From Gonapodya sp. JEL0774 (Eukaryota; Monoblepharomycota; Monoblepharidomycetes; Monoblepharidales; Gonapodyaceae): 64,000 nt of DNA. Position 1 is the stretch's first letter. Every line of letters starts with the position of its first letter. The position numbers and the translations under genes were made by a program. Under the pieces are notes generated by a model. The model worked only from the letters and a program-made list of their open reading frames with translations, did no database searches and was not told where the DNA came from. Shown piece after piece: positions 28,631 to 39,514 of the stretch. Where the stretch lies: positions 1 through 64,000 of the forward strand of contig JADIIX010000077.1 in NCBI GenBank assembly GCA_027604505.1, in the 5' to 3' direction.

Positions 28631-30267
28631 GATCTTTTGACAGCTTATGAGTGATGTTTGGGGTGGGTTAGGTTTTCAGCACCGTTTCAGGGTGTGTGGG
28701 CTTGTAAAATGTTGAGCCCTTTGATCTCTGCACCTCTTTGCTTTGCCGTACGATGTGATTCGTGGGCTTCCCGCACCACATCAATGTCCCCGAATTTTTG
28801 CATCCAAATCGCCCGACTGCTGTTATGATCATCGCCCCTAAATGCATGTCATTCGTGGGGACTGCATAGCTGTGCCAGTCCCTCCGACTTGGGTCAAGAC
28901 GATAAAAAATTAAAAACAATCATCGGGCATTACCTATCTCTCCTCTGAAAATATCTACCTCGTCTGACTCTGGATCGTAATACAATGGCTGCTCTGGGAA
29001 TTTCGAAGACCAAGTGATCGACGGACAGATTTCCACAGAAAGGGCCCAGATCACCTCGCAGATTCGCAATCTTTGAACTTTCCTCCTACATATACTTATC
29101 AAACGGCTGCCTTAGTTCTTGCGAAAAAAAAAAGTTTGTATCCTGCTCCCCTCCATACAAATTGTTGATGCCCAAATCTTTCGATCGGCCTGGACAAACC
29201 GGAATTCGATGTTGGTTCGTAGAGTCGCAAATGATTACAAATTCGCTTTCCAAAAAGTTTCTATGTGAGAGCGTCGATATTGCACGCAATAGTTTCGCCG
29301 GAGAGTTATGAAATACAAAAACCCCATCTTTTACCCTTCGGTGGCACCGACTTTCAGGCCGCTGCAGTAGGTGAGGTAATAGTGGCTGCTATTGTAACCA
29401 ACTCTTCAAGCCTCCCGTTGTCATATATTCCTTTAATTTCAGCGCAAGTGGACCTTTTCGTTGGGTTCCTCAGTTTGAAGCAAACTTGGGCAACTTTGAA
29501 TATTAGAAGCACTTTGCGGCTGAGCGAGACACGTTAGCAAATGTAATAGACTCTCTTTGTGGCCTGCAAGCTGGACCGGTCTTGTTTCGCCGGAAATAGA
29601 AAGGAAAATGTGAAAGCAAAGGCGTTCTGTTGGTGATTCAGATCGTCCGTGACCTCGGTATTTGCATTAAAGACGCCGGAAGCTCTTTTGTAATTGGTGC
29701 AATTTATTTTATTGCAAGTTGGTTGAACTTATGGTCGTGATGCTTTCTTACCGGCAATACGTCCGTGCTGTCAATATGATGCATCGACTAGGCCTGACTT
29801 GGACCAACGCACTTTCTGAATTATATAGCAGGAATGAAGGCGAGAACGTGAGCAGACGGTTCTGAGTGAGGTGACAAAACTTCTTGAATTGATCTAGATG
29901 ATGCAGGCCGATTGAAAATGAGTACTATACTCGTGTCACCGTGGGGTTGAAATAATAAGTAACCAACCTGCTCTGACATGGCGGCTTCGGTAGCGCCAAC
30001 TTCCGAGCTATAGATATGATTCTTGGTACTTATACCTTTGCTTGGTGTATTCATGAGAATTAGTTTTCTAAAGTATCGTTGCCGCAAGGATCTTGTGCAG
30101 GTCGTCAGCATTGGCAGCGATCACTGGACGTCGAGCCCCTTCCAAACTCGTTTCTTGGCGCCCACATTTCTTATCATTCCGGAGTCTGAGACAACTTGGA
30201 GCCTGAACAAAGGCGGCCGGTCTTTTCGTATCAAGCCCTGCTTCGCTTCATCCCCTTGTCTGGGGAG
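28631..30267. other. 1.6-kb region without a supportable gene
   Basis: Some minus-strand pieces near 28700-29540 look faintly protein-like (for example PLYYDPESDEVDIFRGE near 28940-29000), but I could not link them into a spliced frame with consistent phases. A decayed or very exon-rich gene cannot be excluded. Confidence 0.35.
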
Positions 30268-32391
30268 ATGCGAGGTCGATGCCGTTGGCTCGTCGTTGTA
30301 CTTGGTATCTTTTCCGCATCCCTGGATACATCTCGAGCTCAATCCGCATCCGCTCCAACGCCAAACCTCCTACTTTCTTCTGGATCGGACTTTGTTGCCC
30401 AGCTTTCCTTGTTGGCTTCGTCGTACGCGGCAGCGCCTGCAGGGTTACGTGGGGCTTTCGAGGCGCTTGATGTGAAGGCGACCCAAGCTCTCAAACGGAT
30501 CTCAGTGTCGGTAACGGCGAAAGCAGATCCAAATGTTACGGCAGGACTCGGCGTGGACTGGACGACATGGGCTTCGACAACCTCGGCAGGTTTGACAGCG
30601 AACGACTACCTGACCCTTTGCACGTATTGCTTTCCGGTCGCTGGGAAACCCAGGTGAGAATAGTTGGAAGCATACACGACTATTAGTTCAAATTGAACAT
30701 GTTTCTGAACTTGCTCATTTCATCTCTTCGTTTAGTGCTCCTTGGACCAATATCGACGGCAAGGTAAACCCTCTCGGATCCTCCTTCCCGGATAATAAGG
30801 TACGCGCAGCAATCGGACATACAAGCCAACGTGTTCGTACTGACAGAATTCTCCTCTTCGCAACCAACCTGGGGACAGAACTGGAATACTTTTCAACTCA
30901 CAGTCCTCAACCTCGCTCACCGATACTTCATTGCCCGATACTTCCCCACCATCAGCGCCCCTGGCTCTAAAGCTATTGCCGATCCAGAGCAGTATGCTGC
31001 CAAGGCTATTGCGTTTATTCAGACGTGGTACACGGACCCTGCTACTGGGATGACACCACGACTTACATTTGCGCAATACCGACCGAAGTAAGTACAGCTT
31101 GTTCCTATTTTGCAGATGAATTATTCATTTAGATTTCTCTTAATGCATACGTGAATCCTGTTTTCTCGGCACCACAACAGCTCCGACTCCTTCACTGGCA
31201 CCGGAATTATTGACTGGTCTGCCAAGTATGCCCCCATTGTGGACGCATTCACCCTCCTCTCCACCTCTCCCAGTTGGACTTCTGACTTCGACGCATCGCT
31301 GAAGTCTTGGCATAGTCAACTTCTCGACTGGCTCCTAAACGATCCGATTGGCGCCGCTGTCGGTGCCCGCCTTAACAACCATGTCGTTTGGTACGACGGC
31401 ATGGTAGTAGCGATAGCGACATGGCTGGGAAGAAGCGAAGTTCTGGTGGACTTTGCGAGTCGAGCAAAGGATCTGATCGGGATGCAGGTGACACCCACGG
31501 GAGTGCAACTCCGAGAGGAGGTCAGGGTCGGAGCGTGGAACTACTCGTACGTACTGCTTGACTACCTTTATCGATGTGCTTCTGTTCATATCTCATATCT
31601 GCCTGGGCCCCATTCCAATCGTGTCTAGCACCTACAACTTGCTAGCCCTCACCCGCCTTTATGCCACGCTCGACAACCCCTTACCCGCTTCCTACCTCGG
31701 CTCCACATCAGTCTCATATGTACCAGGATCTCAGTCTCTCTGGCGTAGTGTATCAGACGGCTCGAACTTCACAGCGCGTTATGGGGGTAGCGCTTACAAC
31801 CCTGCTGGAACCGCAATCATGGGTCCTCCCGGCGCCTCGTATCAGCGCATCATCGAGTACCTCTCCGGATGGGTGTTGAACCCGCAAGGGTGGTCCGATC
31901 TCCACTCTGGAGTTGATAAGAATGGTACGGCATTCTCGGATCGAGTTGCATGCACCGAATCCTTTGCCGAGGTGGTGCGCCGTGCGTACTGGACTGTCGC
32001 GGCGGGAAATATGACCTACCAAACTGTGCTGCGCACGTGTTTGGGAGGTGACACGACCGATTTGGAGATGGCAGATTCGACAGCGACGTGGCAAGGGTGG
32101 ATCCGAGTAGGTGAGCCGTGGTGGCGGCTTAGAGAGCCCTTGTCTGTCGTTGCTGTTGGCGATATGCAATCAGTGTCGGCAACGGCATCGGCTACTCTGG
32201 GTGCGAAAGCGACGGCAACCGGTGTAGCGTCTTCGACATCGAAAGTATCCAATCCGACTGTCACGCAGGGTGCTGCTTCATCGGCCGCAACGTCGAAGCA
32301 GGGAGGAGGGCTGAGTCTTCGTGGTGATATTGCTTCTGAGCACTGGGTATTGCCGGTCATCGCCGTGTTGATAGCCACATTTGCATATTAA
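30268..32391 (+). CDS. secreted, GPI-type alginate-lyase-family (PL5-like) protein
   Basis: Five exons (30268-30653, 30736-30763, 30810-31087, 31181-31546, 31629-32391) total 606 aa. A signal peptide follows the Met at 30268 (RWLVVVLGIFSASL). The catalytic-type alpha/alpha barrel resembles the Alginate_lyase family: TWYTDPATGMTPRLTFAQY, GTGIIDW, and NNHVVWYD at about 296-303, matching the NNH(G/x)xWYD active-site motif. LREEVRVGAWNYSTYNLLAL corresponds to the R...Y helix. A Ser/Ala/Thr-rich stalk and a terminal hydrophobic segment (WVLPVIAVLIATFAY) suggest a GPI anchor. It probably eliminates or binds uronate polymers at the cell surface; the exact polymer is unknown. The 46-bp second intron is unusually short, and its exclusion removes a DGKVNP-like motif, so this junction is the weakest. 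Confidence 0.82.
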
Positions 32392-33279
32392 TTGATCGAA
32401 TTCGATGTTGTATATAAGGCGGTCATGCCTGCCCCGTGTCCGTCGGCTAAATCCATATATCTGTTATTTGCAATGAAAAATTCCGATCCGATGCTCGCAG
32501 ATAACTCGGGGATAAACTACGGTGGGATGTGTAACTCAGATCATGGAGCTCACGAGCAATTCGCAAGTATGGCGTACTCCCAGATACCAGATTACAAAAA
32601 TCTGTGTATGGTGGAGGCAAACTAGATCCGTCATGAACAATGTTTGATCTCATTGTGTTCAGGTCTTTGTTGCCAAAGTGTACTTTCTGACAGCCCCAGA
32701 TCAATGAACTTCGCCTCTTCGAGATGTTGGTTTAACGGAAGAAGGCTTGTAGATTCCATGCTTCTCGGACGGCTTCATTTTCGACACATGGGTTATCCGG
32801 GATATGTTTTCTGCCTGTTCTACCAAACACGATATACGGTGCTCTTCACAATCCAAGTGAACTTACGAATTGGTATCATATCGTCGAGTGCCAAACACAA
32901 CTCCTGCGATACCTCGATTGTCATGTGTGGTTCTGAAACCTTTAACGGGTGATTTCGGCGCAGATATGAGTACATCTCTGTGGTATATTGTGCACACCAC
33001 TCTAATACATGATTTTGCCGTCGTGCATCCATGTTCCACCCAGACATTAGAGTTATACCATAATAGTCATGTCCAGACCGCCAAGAATAGTGTGGTGATG
33101 ATGATCTCTGCATATGCATATGTGTCGACATTTCCAGAGCACTGATGAAGTTCTCTTTTCTCTTTGACAACAACGGCGGCGGGAAACCTCAATCAATCTC
33201 CAACTTTCAGAATCGCCGCACAGCGGTGATTCGGATCGCGGTAAAATATGCAAACCGTACAAGTCCATCTCTCCTCATC
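32392..33279. other. intergenic, convergent
   Basis: It lies between the 3' ends of the alginate-lyase-like gene and the SH3 protein. No coding exon with consistent splice sites was found. Confidence 0.4.
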
Positions 33280-34992
33280 TCATACGAGACCCGCGATTGG
33301 CGTACCCCTCCCAGCTTGACCCCTTCCAAGCGCCCACTCAGGGAACACGCCTTCCTCTCCCGTGTCCACGTTCTTACCCCTCACTACGCCATGGCCCGCA
33401 ATCTCATACACCTCCACCCGGTCACCTGGGCTGAGGGCAATCTCACCGGGAAGTGTACCACTCGGGAAGTATTCCTCAATAGCGTATACTCTACCGTCCG
33501 CTGGCGGATGAAACGTGACGTGAAATACCGCCGCCGGGATTGGCTGTTTGGGCAAGGGCACGTTGATTCCCCCTGTCTTGACGAGTGGAGGAGGCGGGGT
33601 TCGAGGGCCGAGACCACTGTCTGTACTATCGCCAGAGTCTGAAGTGCTGGTCGGACTGAATCGTGAAGCGGCGTAGGACGCATAGGACGAGTACCCGTAG
33701 GCACCTGGAGAGTCCGCCCGTACCGAGTCGAATGCATAGGGGTTATTAACGACGGGAGACCCCGATCGCATGGTGAACATGCCTCCTGCGATCGCACCCG
33801 AGTTGTTGAATGGAATGGGTGTGGTATTACGGGGAGTGCCGGGCGGGGACGCCACACGAGCGGCCATGTTACCAGATGTGAACATGCTGACGTCAAACGC
33901 GCCTGTACCAGGTTGCCATTCTTCCACTTCCATGCCATCAGGCTCGGGAGTGAAAGTATCACGGTCTCGGGGGGTCGGTGATGGGGCGGAGATGATTGAC
34001 GATGCATCGGATGAGAAGGGGTTGTCGGCTACGTGGGCATCGGTAAGATGAGAGGTGAGAGTGGTGGTGAGGGAGGGAGCTCGCGTGTGGCCTGGCGGGC
34101 GGGTGGTTGGTGGAGGAGTCGCCGCGACGACTTCAATTCCGCGGCCAGTGGAAGGCGCCCCGAACGGGTTCGATGCAAGCATTGACACGGGAGATGCGAC
34201 GGTCGGAGGACCGATGGGTTGTGGAGCTGCCGTGACGTAGGTTGGAGAAGGGGGTGCGTTTGAGAGTCGCCGTTTCGGGTTGAGTGGGCTGGGTGTGAGC
34301 GGAGACCACACTTTCCCAACTCCTTTTCCGGTGCTGGGAAGTCGGCCGACGCCTGGCGATGTGCCCGATGTGCCAGTAGGATACGCCAGAGCAGGGGAAG
34401 GTGACGCGGGCGGTGTCATTGCACCATTACTGCGGACCGAGTTTGCTCTGAACAAGCCAGGAGACGACGCTCGGGAAGAAGGCCGGTAAAAGGACGTGGA
34501 GAACATATCGCCGAAGCGGACGGTAGATCCCAGGTCGAGATCGAGATGGGGTGCCCGTGAGCGAGTTGATGCTGCGGAGAAAGGGCGGTGGTCGTTGTTC
34601 TGTTGGATGGGTGGATGAATGGTCAATCAATATATTACCAACCAGTTCTGGCAGCCAGACCAGTCCATGCAAAATCACACCACAGCACATAAAAGGTAGT
34701 GAGCAACGCTGTGCGCCAGTATTTCGATTGATCATTGTAGTCGGTGGGTGGTTCAAAATAGTTCTCCGCAAATAACTGTCGCCATACTGTTCACACCACC
34801 AGCTGGGGAGGTCGATACAGCACAAGCACGTCCCATCTTCAGTACAGACTCGATTCCCCAGAAACAGACGTGCATTTCTTGATTTCCTTTTTGGCCTGTT
34901 CAACTCACGTTTCCGTCTGCCTTGAGGTCCCGGTCCTTGCCCCCTGACTTTTTGTCGTCGTCATCGTCGCCACAAACGTACAAACACGACAT
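33280..34992 (-). CDS. disordered protein with C-terminal SH3 domain
   Basis: Two exons (34992-34909, 34599-33280) give 467 aa across a 309-bp intron. The 28-residue first exon, MSCLYVCGDDDDDKK..., holds two cysteines close to the N-terminus followed by an acidic and a basic patch, so lipid attachment is possible but unproven. Residues about 30-395 are Pro/Ser/Thr-rich and disordered. The C-terminus (about 400-455) reads as an SH3 domain: YAIEEYFPSGTLPGEIAL, SPGDRVEVYE, and GEEGVFPEWAL in place of the usual G-x-FP-x-x-Y. The conserved Trp of the n-Src region is replaced (GHGVVRGKN), so binding specificity may be altered. It differs from the ankyrin-SH3 family in having no ankyrin repeats or coiled coil. 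Confidence 0.75.
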
Positions 34993-36083
34993 GGCTGGAA
35001 ACAGGTGACTGATAAAAGATTGCTCGGGATCGCTGCAACTCGGCGAGCGATAATCGGCGGTTTTTCTCGTGTGGCTGGCAGCCTTGTATCGGACCACCAC
35101 AAGGGACTTCCCGATTTGGACAAAGAGGGGCACGCGGGTGCGGCAGTTGCAAGCGGACGCGAAGTGCGGCAGCGATTGCAGCGTATGCGGCAGCTGTGGA
35201 GTCCGTTTTCCTCCGTCTCTTTGGAGTTGGGGCGACTCGGGAAAACGCGTTGTCCGCCACGTCTCAGCGAACGCCCCACGCAACACCCTCACAGTTATTC
35301 CCCATTGCAAAGAAAAATCTGCGCAATGTGGGAGAATCTTTGCACGAATATATTCAAGAATCAGAAAACCATCTCTGTGTACTGCTAATATCAATGCATC
35401 GAGCAGTCACGATGCCAAGAACGGACAGCAAGCCCAAACTCCAAATTTCGCGGGGGATTCCTCTCGGTGGATCCCTTTTCAAGAACATTGGATTGAAGAA
35501 CTCCCTGAAAAAGGCTACAAGATACATCTGAGATGAGCAAGGCGAGAAACCTACCACGAACCGCGTAACAGCTCATTGATTGATTGAACGACCCAGTAAT
35601 CGCGTGAACTCTCAAAATCCGTCTTCAACCCGTGTCGACCAAGCCATGTAGATAAAACAACGCTCTTTTCGAAGCGCTTGGGTGTGTTTATGGTCCCACG
35701 TTGCGGTGCATGCACAATGACTGCAGATCTTTCATGACTGCAGCGTTCGACAGGGAGCATATACATAAGATAACTGGGCCATCTACGAGCATCTAACTAA
35801 CTGATACTCTACCACGAGGCAAAGAAGGAATGTTGTCATTCGTATTTTGGTTCCAACACACATTCTTGTACCAGTTCCGAGATGATGTCCCCGTTCGTGT
35901 CGGGTAACTGCCGGTACTTCTCGACACAGCGAACAGGGCCAAATATCTGCTCGGCCGACGGTTTTCTGTATGGAAATCGCAGCTCGTGGTGATAAGAGAC
36001 ATGAACAAAACAATCAGTTTTAAATATAGGTTGCAAAGGGTTGTGCGACAGCTGAATATTATTCTCTGCAAACCAGTCCCCGA
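34993..36083. other. intergenic
   Basis: It should contain the promoter of the SH3 gene (minus) and of the micropeptide gene (plus). Overlapping short frames on both strands are not supported by codon-like composition or splice sites. Confidence 0.4.
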
Positions 36084-36251
36084 ATGCTCACCGACGAGCA
36101 GCTTGCAGCCTTCATCGTCTTTATGATTACTGCACTCGCGGTCGGATTCGCAGTGGGACGACAGCTGTATTGGAGGTCTCAGTTCGCGGAGGAGGACAAA
36201 TTGAGAACCCAGGAGAGATTGAAGAGGAAAGGCGAGTGGAAGGAAGACTAG
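36084..36251 (+). CDS. 55-residue single-pass membrane micropeptide
   Basis: An uninterrupted 56-codon frame starts MLTDEQLAAF and ends KRKGEWKED-stop. A short acidic N-terminus is followed by one hydrophobic helix (about 9-26, AAFIVFMITALAVGFAVG) and a highly charged amphipathic C-terminal helix (AEEDKLRTQERLKRK). Such a pattern is typical of small mitochondrial inner-membrane or ER micropeptides, but I do not recognise the family. It is too short for length-filtered gene finders, and its clean composition in an otherwise noncoding stretch is the main support. Confidence 0.6.
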   Translation: MLTDEQLAAFIVFMITALAVGFAVGRQLYWRSQFAEEDKLRTQERLKRKGEWKED

Positions 36252-37135
36252 GTGCGGATTATACCCATGAGTGGAAATGATGTGAAGGCTGGACGCATTG
36301 CTAGAATCGTCTGGTGCGTTTTGTCGCCGATTTTCGATGGTTCGCCAGTATTTGATTTCAATCTCTGGGACATACCTCCCTCGGTTTAACCTGTCGACCC
36401 AGTGGAGTGGCTTGCTCTTAATGATGTCCTTCTGTCTTGGAAGTTCCTTGAGGCTCCTGCGTGAAGACCCATTCCAAACCCAAAAGTGTCGACGTCTGCA
36501 ATTGACATTATTGGCAGCGATTAGAACGGAAAGCTACTCAAGTTATCAAGGCTCCTGTTTAAGTGTATTGTGGACTCCAGTGAAATGATACCCTCTGTCG
36601 CTTCTTGAAAGCATTAGCAACTTGGAGGAATTATACTCAACGCATTCACGAGTCCTCGACCAAATCCATTTTCACCAGGGAGAATCAGCCTCCTTTGATC
36701 AGCATTCAGAGCCTCTAAACTCCTTTACGTTGAGAGTCTTTGTTTTCTGTATCCGAGCATGTACACACTCCCACAGGATCGGATGGCGACTCCCCATGTC
36801 GCACAACGACTTTTCATGCGGAATTGCGTCTTGTCGCTTGCTGGTGTTCTTGTATATTCGGTGTTGACGGAGTGCCAGACTGCCAGTGGTGCATTGGATG
36901 CGCGGCCTGTCGAGCACTGTATACTTTATTGTGAATACTCGATACCGCTAAGCGGTTGGCGATAGCTCGTTTCGCATCCATAACATGTGAGGGTGTTATG
37001 TACGGACACTCAGACGAAATTTCGGCTGTGAGGGGGTTTAGTCATGATAATGTGGGGGTTGTGGCGCTTGTTGTTCTCGATCCTCTGAAGGGGCTCAGCT
37101 AGACCTTTATTGTCTTCAATCGCTTTACCGTTGTC
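36252..37135. other. intergenic upstream of ankyrin-SH3 B
   Basis: No supportable gene. It holds the promoter of the gene starting at 37136. Confidence 0.4.
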
Positions 37136-39051
37136 ATGGAAGCGAGCGACCGCGCATTGATTGACGCAATTGAAACTTCGAATCTCACGCTCGTCAAGAA
37201 GGCACTTGCGGAGGGAGCTGACCCCAATGCCCGGAAGAAGGTGAGGCGATCAGTTAGAATCCATTCCGCGGATTGAGTCCTACCACGCGGAATGTGCGTG
37301 ATATTTTCAAGACGACCAGGCGTGGTTGCTACATGAAATACTGTCTACAACTGTAGCGGATGTTTTCCCAACGGTGTCTGATCAGACGCGATGGACACAA
37401 TTGTTGACGAACCGACGGACCTCTTGCTTCAGATCACTCTCGTCTGCGACGTCAGATCTGGAAGACGGCCTCTCGGGAAGGTTAAAGTTCGCACGAGTCT
37501 CCTTCGAGGCGAAGTATATGAAGAGCGATTCGAAAACACCTATGAAACGAGAACCGACACAGTCCCTGGAGAGTCAGTTCTGGCGCTAGCCATTTTCACC
37601 GGCCACCTCGATATTATAGCCGCCCTCATTGAGATGGGTGCAAGCGTGAATGCGCCAATTGAATGGCCCAACGCTAACACAGTCCCTGCTTGGAGCCCTG
37701 ACAGATGGAACGATACCCGATGGGTTCGCACATATCGAGCGGAATCTGCACTCCATCTAGCCGTAGGTCGTGCAATTCGAGTCTTAGACTATGATGGAAC
37801 CGCAAGTGCTTGGAATACGCTTGCTGAGAAGGGCAAACTTCGCGTGAACAAGATGGGTGGGGAAGTCCGACTTGTCAACCCCGAATCTTGGGAGCAGGCT
37901 TATCGGGAACTGGATATGCTACCTAGGCTGAAAGTTATTGCGTTGCTTCTCCGTCACGGCGCCAAAGTTACCATAGACGTTTGGGAAGCTGCACGACGCA
38001 CCGAGAACCAGGGAGTAATGGACCTTTTGGAGCCGTACGCGATCGAGCTCGGCTTGGAGAACTTTTCTTCGCCTAATTCAACATTGTGGAAGAAAGCGAG
38101 TACACGGCACGCGTCTGGTAGTAATATTTCGGTGTCTAGAACATCCGTCGATTCCACCAATCCCCCCGGTTCAACAACTGATACTCTCGTCAATGGAGAT
38201 GTCGCGCTTTCCCGCCTCCTTGTGGATCAGATGCGGCAGACCGAGGAGTTGCGGCGAGAATTGCGCACAATGCAATCGGTTATGGCCGAAAGGGAAGCAC
38301 ATTTTTCAGCGCTCGAGCTTCGGGCAGCGGAGCTGGAGGAGCGTAATGCAGAGCTAGAGCGTGAATTAGCGTTCGCAAAAACGGAGGTCGAAAACTTGAC
38401 GGACCGTTTGACTGCCCTTGGTGAATCCTTTGAAGGGTCTGGCCGGCGAAGGGACATCAAGAAGATGATGTACGTGACGACTCCGTACGTTCCTCGGGAG
38501 CGCGACGAACTTGCCCTAGAACTCGGACAGACTGTGTTCGTTAACTGGGATTACGACGATGGCTGGGCTGCGGTGAGTTAGCGATCACTCCAAACTCCTC
38601 TAATTCTAATTGTCATCTCTGAGACTGAACTTGTGCATTTCCCATGTAGGGCTTAAACACCGTGACTGGCGCCTCGGGCATTTTTCCACTTGCGTGTGTT
38701 TCTCTGAATGCGGGCTCCGTCTCTCCACTCTCCTCTGATTCACTCAGTCGTCGGGTATCCAGTACAACACTTAAACCAGTGCCGCCTCCCAGCAGCCCTG
38801 TGCCTTCATCGCCTCCTCCGCCTCCATCGGATTTCTTCTCTTCGATATTTGCTATGCATGCTGCAGCTGAGGCAAAGGTCGGTGGATCTGGTAGTACGAT
38901 TCCAACGAGTCCTAGTGCACTGGCGCGGCTGGGAGGAAGATCCGCTGGTGGGTCAGATGGGCCTCGTGGAGTATCGTTTGCTTCGGACGGAAGGGAGGAC
39001 GATTCTTTCAAAAGAGAAGCGAAACTTCGGGGAAGCGATGTTGCACCATGA
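37136..39051 (+). CDS. ankyrin-coiled-coil-SH3 protein B
   Basis: Three exons (37136-37240, 37433-38572, 38650-39051) give 548 aa. Exon 1 (35 codons) ends at ADPNARKK, and the intron falls exactly where paralogues A and C read straight through. Exon 2 contains the first insert (ITLVCDVRSGRRPLGKVKV), an ankyrin repeat (IIAALIEMGASVNAP), the second insert (WVRTYRAESALHLAVGRAI..DYDG), a final ankyrin-like helix pair, and a coiled coil (about 290-355, ELRAAELEERNAELEREL). The SH3 domain spans the last intron (TPYVPRERDELALELGQ...DDGWAA joined to GLNTVTGASGIFPL). A proline-rich tail (VPPPSSPVPSSPPPPP, about 430-445) could bind SH3 domains, including its own family. Function is inferred as a scaffold or adaptor. 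Confidence 0.85.
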
Positions 39052-39514
39052 GGATTATACCAGTATCACTTTCTACTATGTCTCTATGTCTTTCTAGACC
39101 ATCGTCTTTGTGAAATGTACATTCCCAAAAAGTAATCTCAGTTCCCGACTCGGTGGCTGGGGTAATCGCACGCTCATTTGCGGTTCTCCAAAGAGGAGGA
39201 AATGGACACGTCTCACAGATATCGGTCAGAAAAGATTATAGACTGATTACCATTCGATAAGTACATAATCAAAATATCAAAGAGTCAAGGGAAATCGGTT
39301 TTCTGTCCTTGCGAGCTGGATTCTCGCGTACTCCTAGTCATGTAAATTGATCAAGAACCCCGCATGTCAAGCAAAATTGGAAATCAAGGGGCGACTGAGC
39401 TACAGAACCCCCAAACGGAGCAATTTGTTCAATACCCCTGCAGAAAAATAAATTAAACGGACATGGAAACACTCACAGGGGAATCCTCCACTATATCCAA
39501 CGGGCGACGTTCCA
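39052..39514. other. intergenic, convergent between ankyrin-SH3 B and C
   Basis: No coding exon is seen. Both flanking genes end here. Confidence 0.45.

Noticed and set aside
28660-29540. Possible minus-strand spliced gene with pieces such as PLYYDPESDEVDIF
   Set aside because: No chain of donors and acceptors gave a continuous phase, and no family motif was visible.
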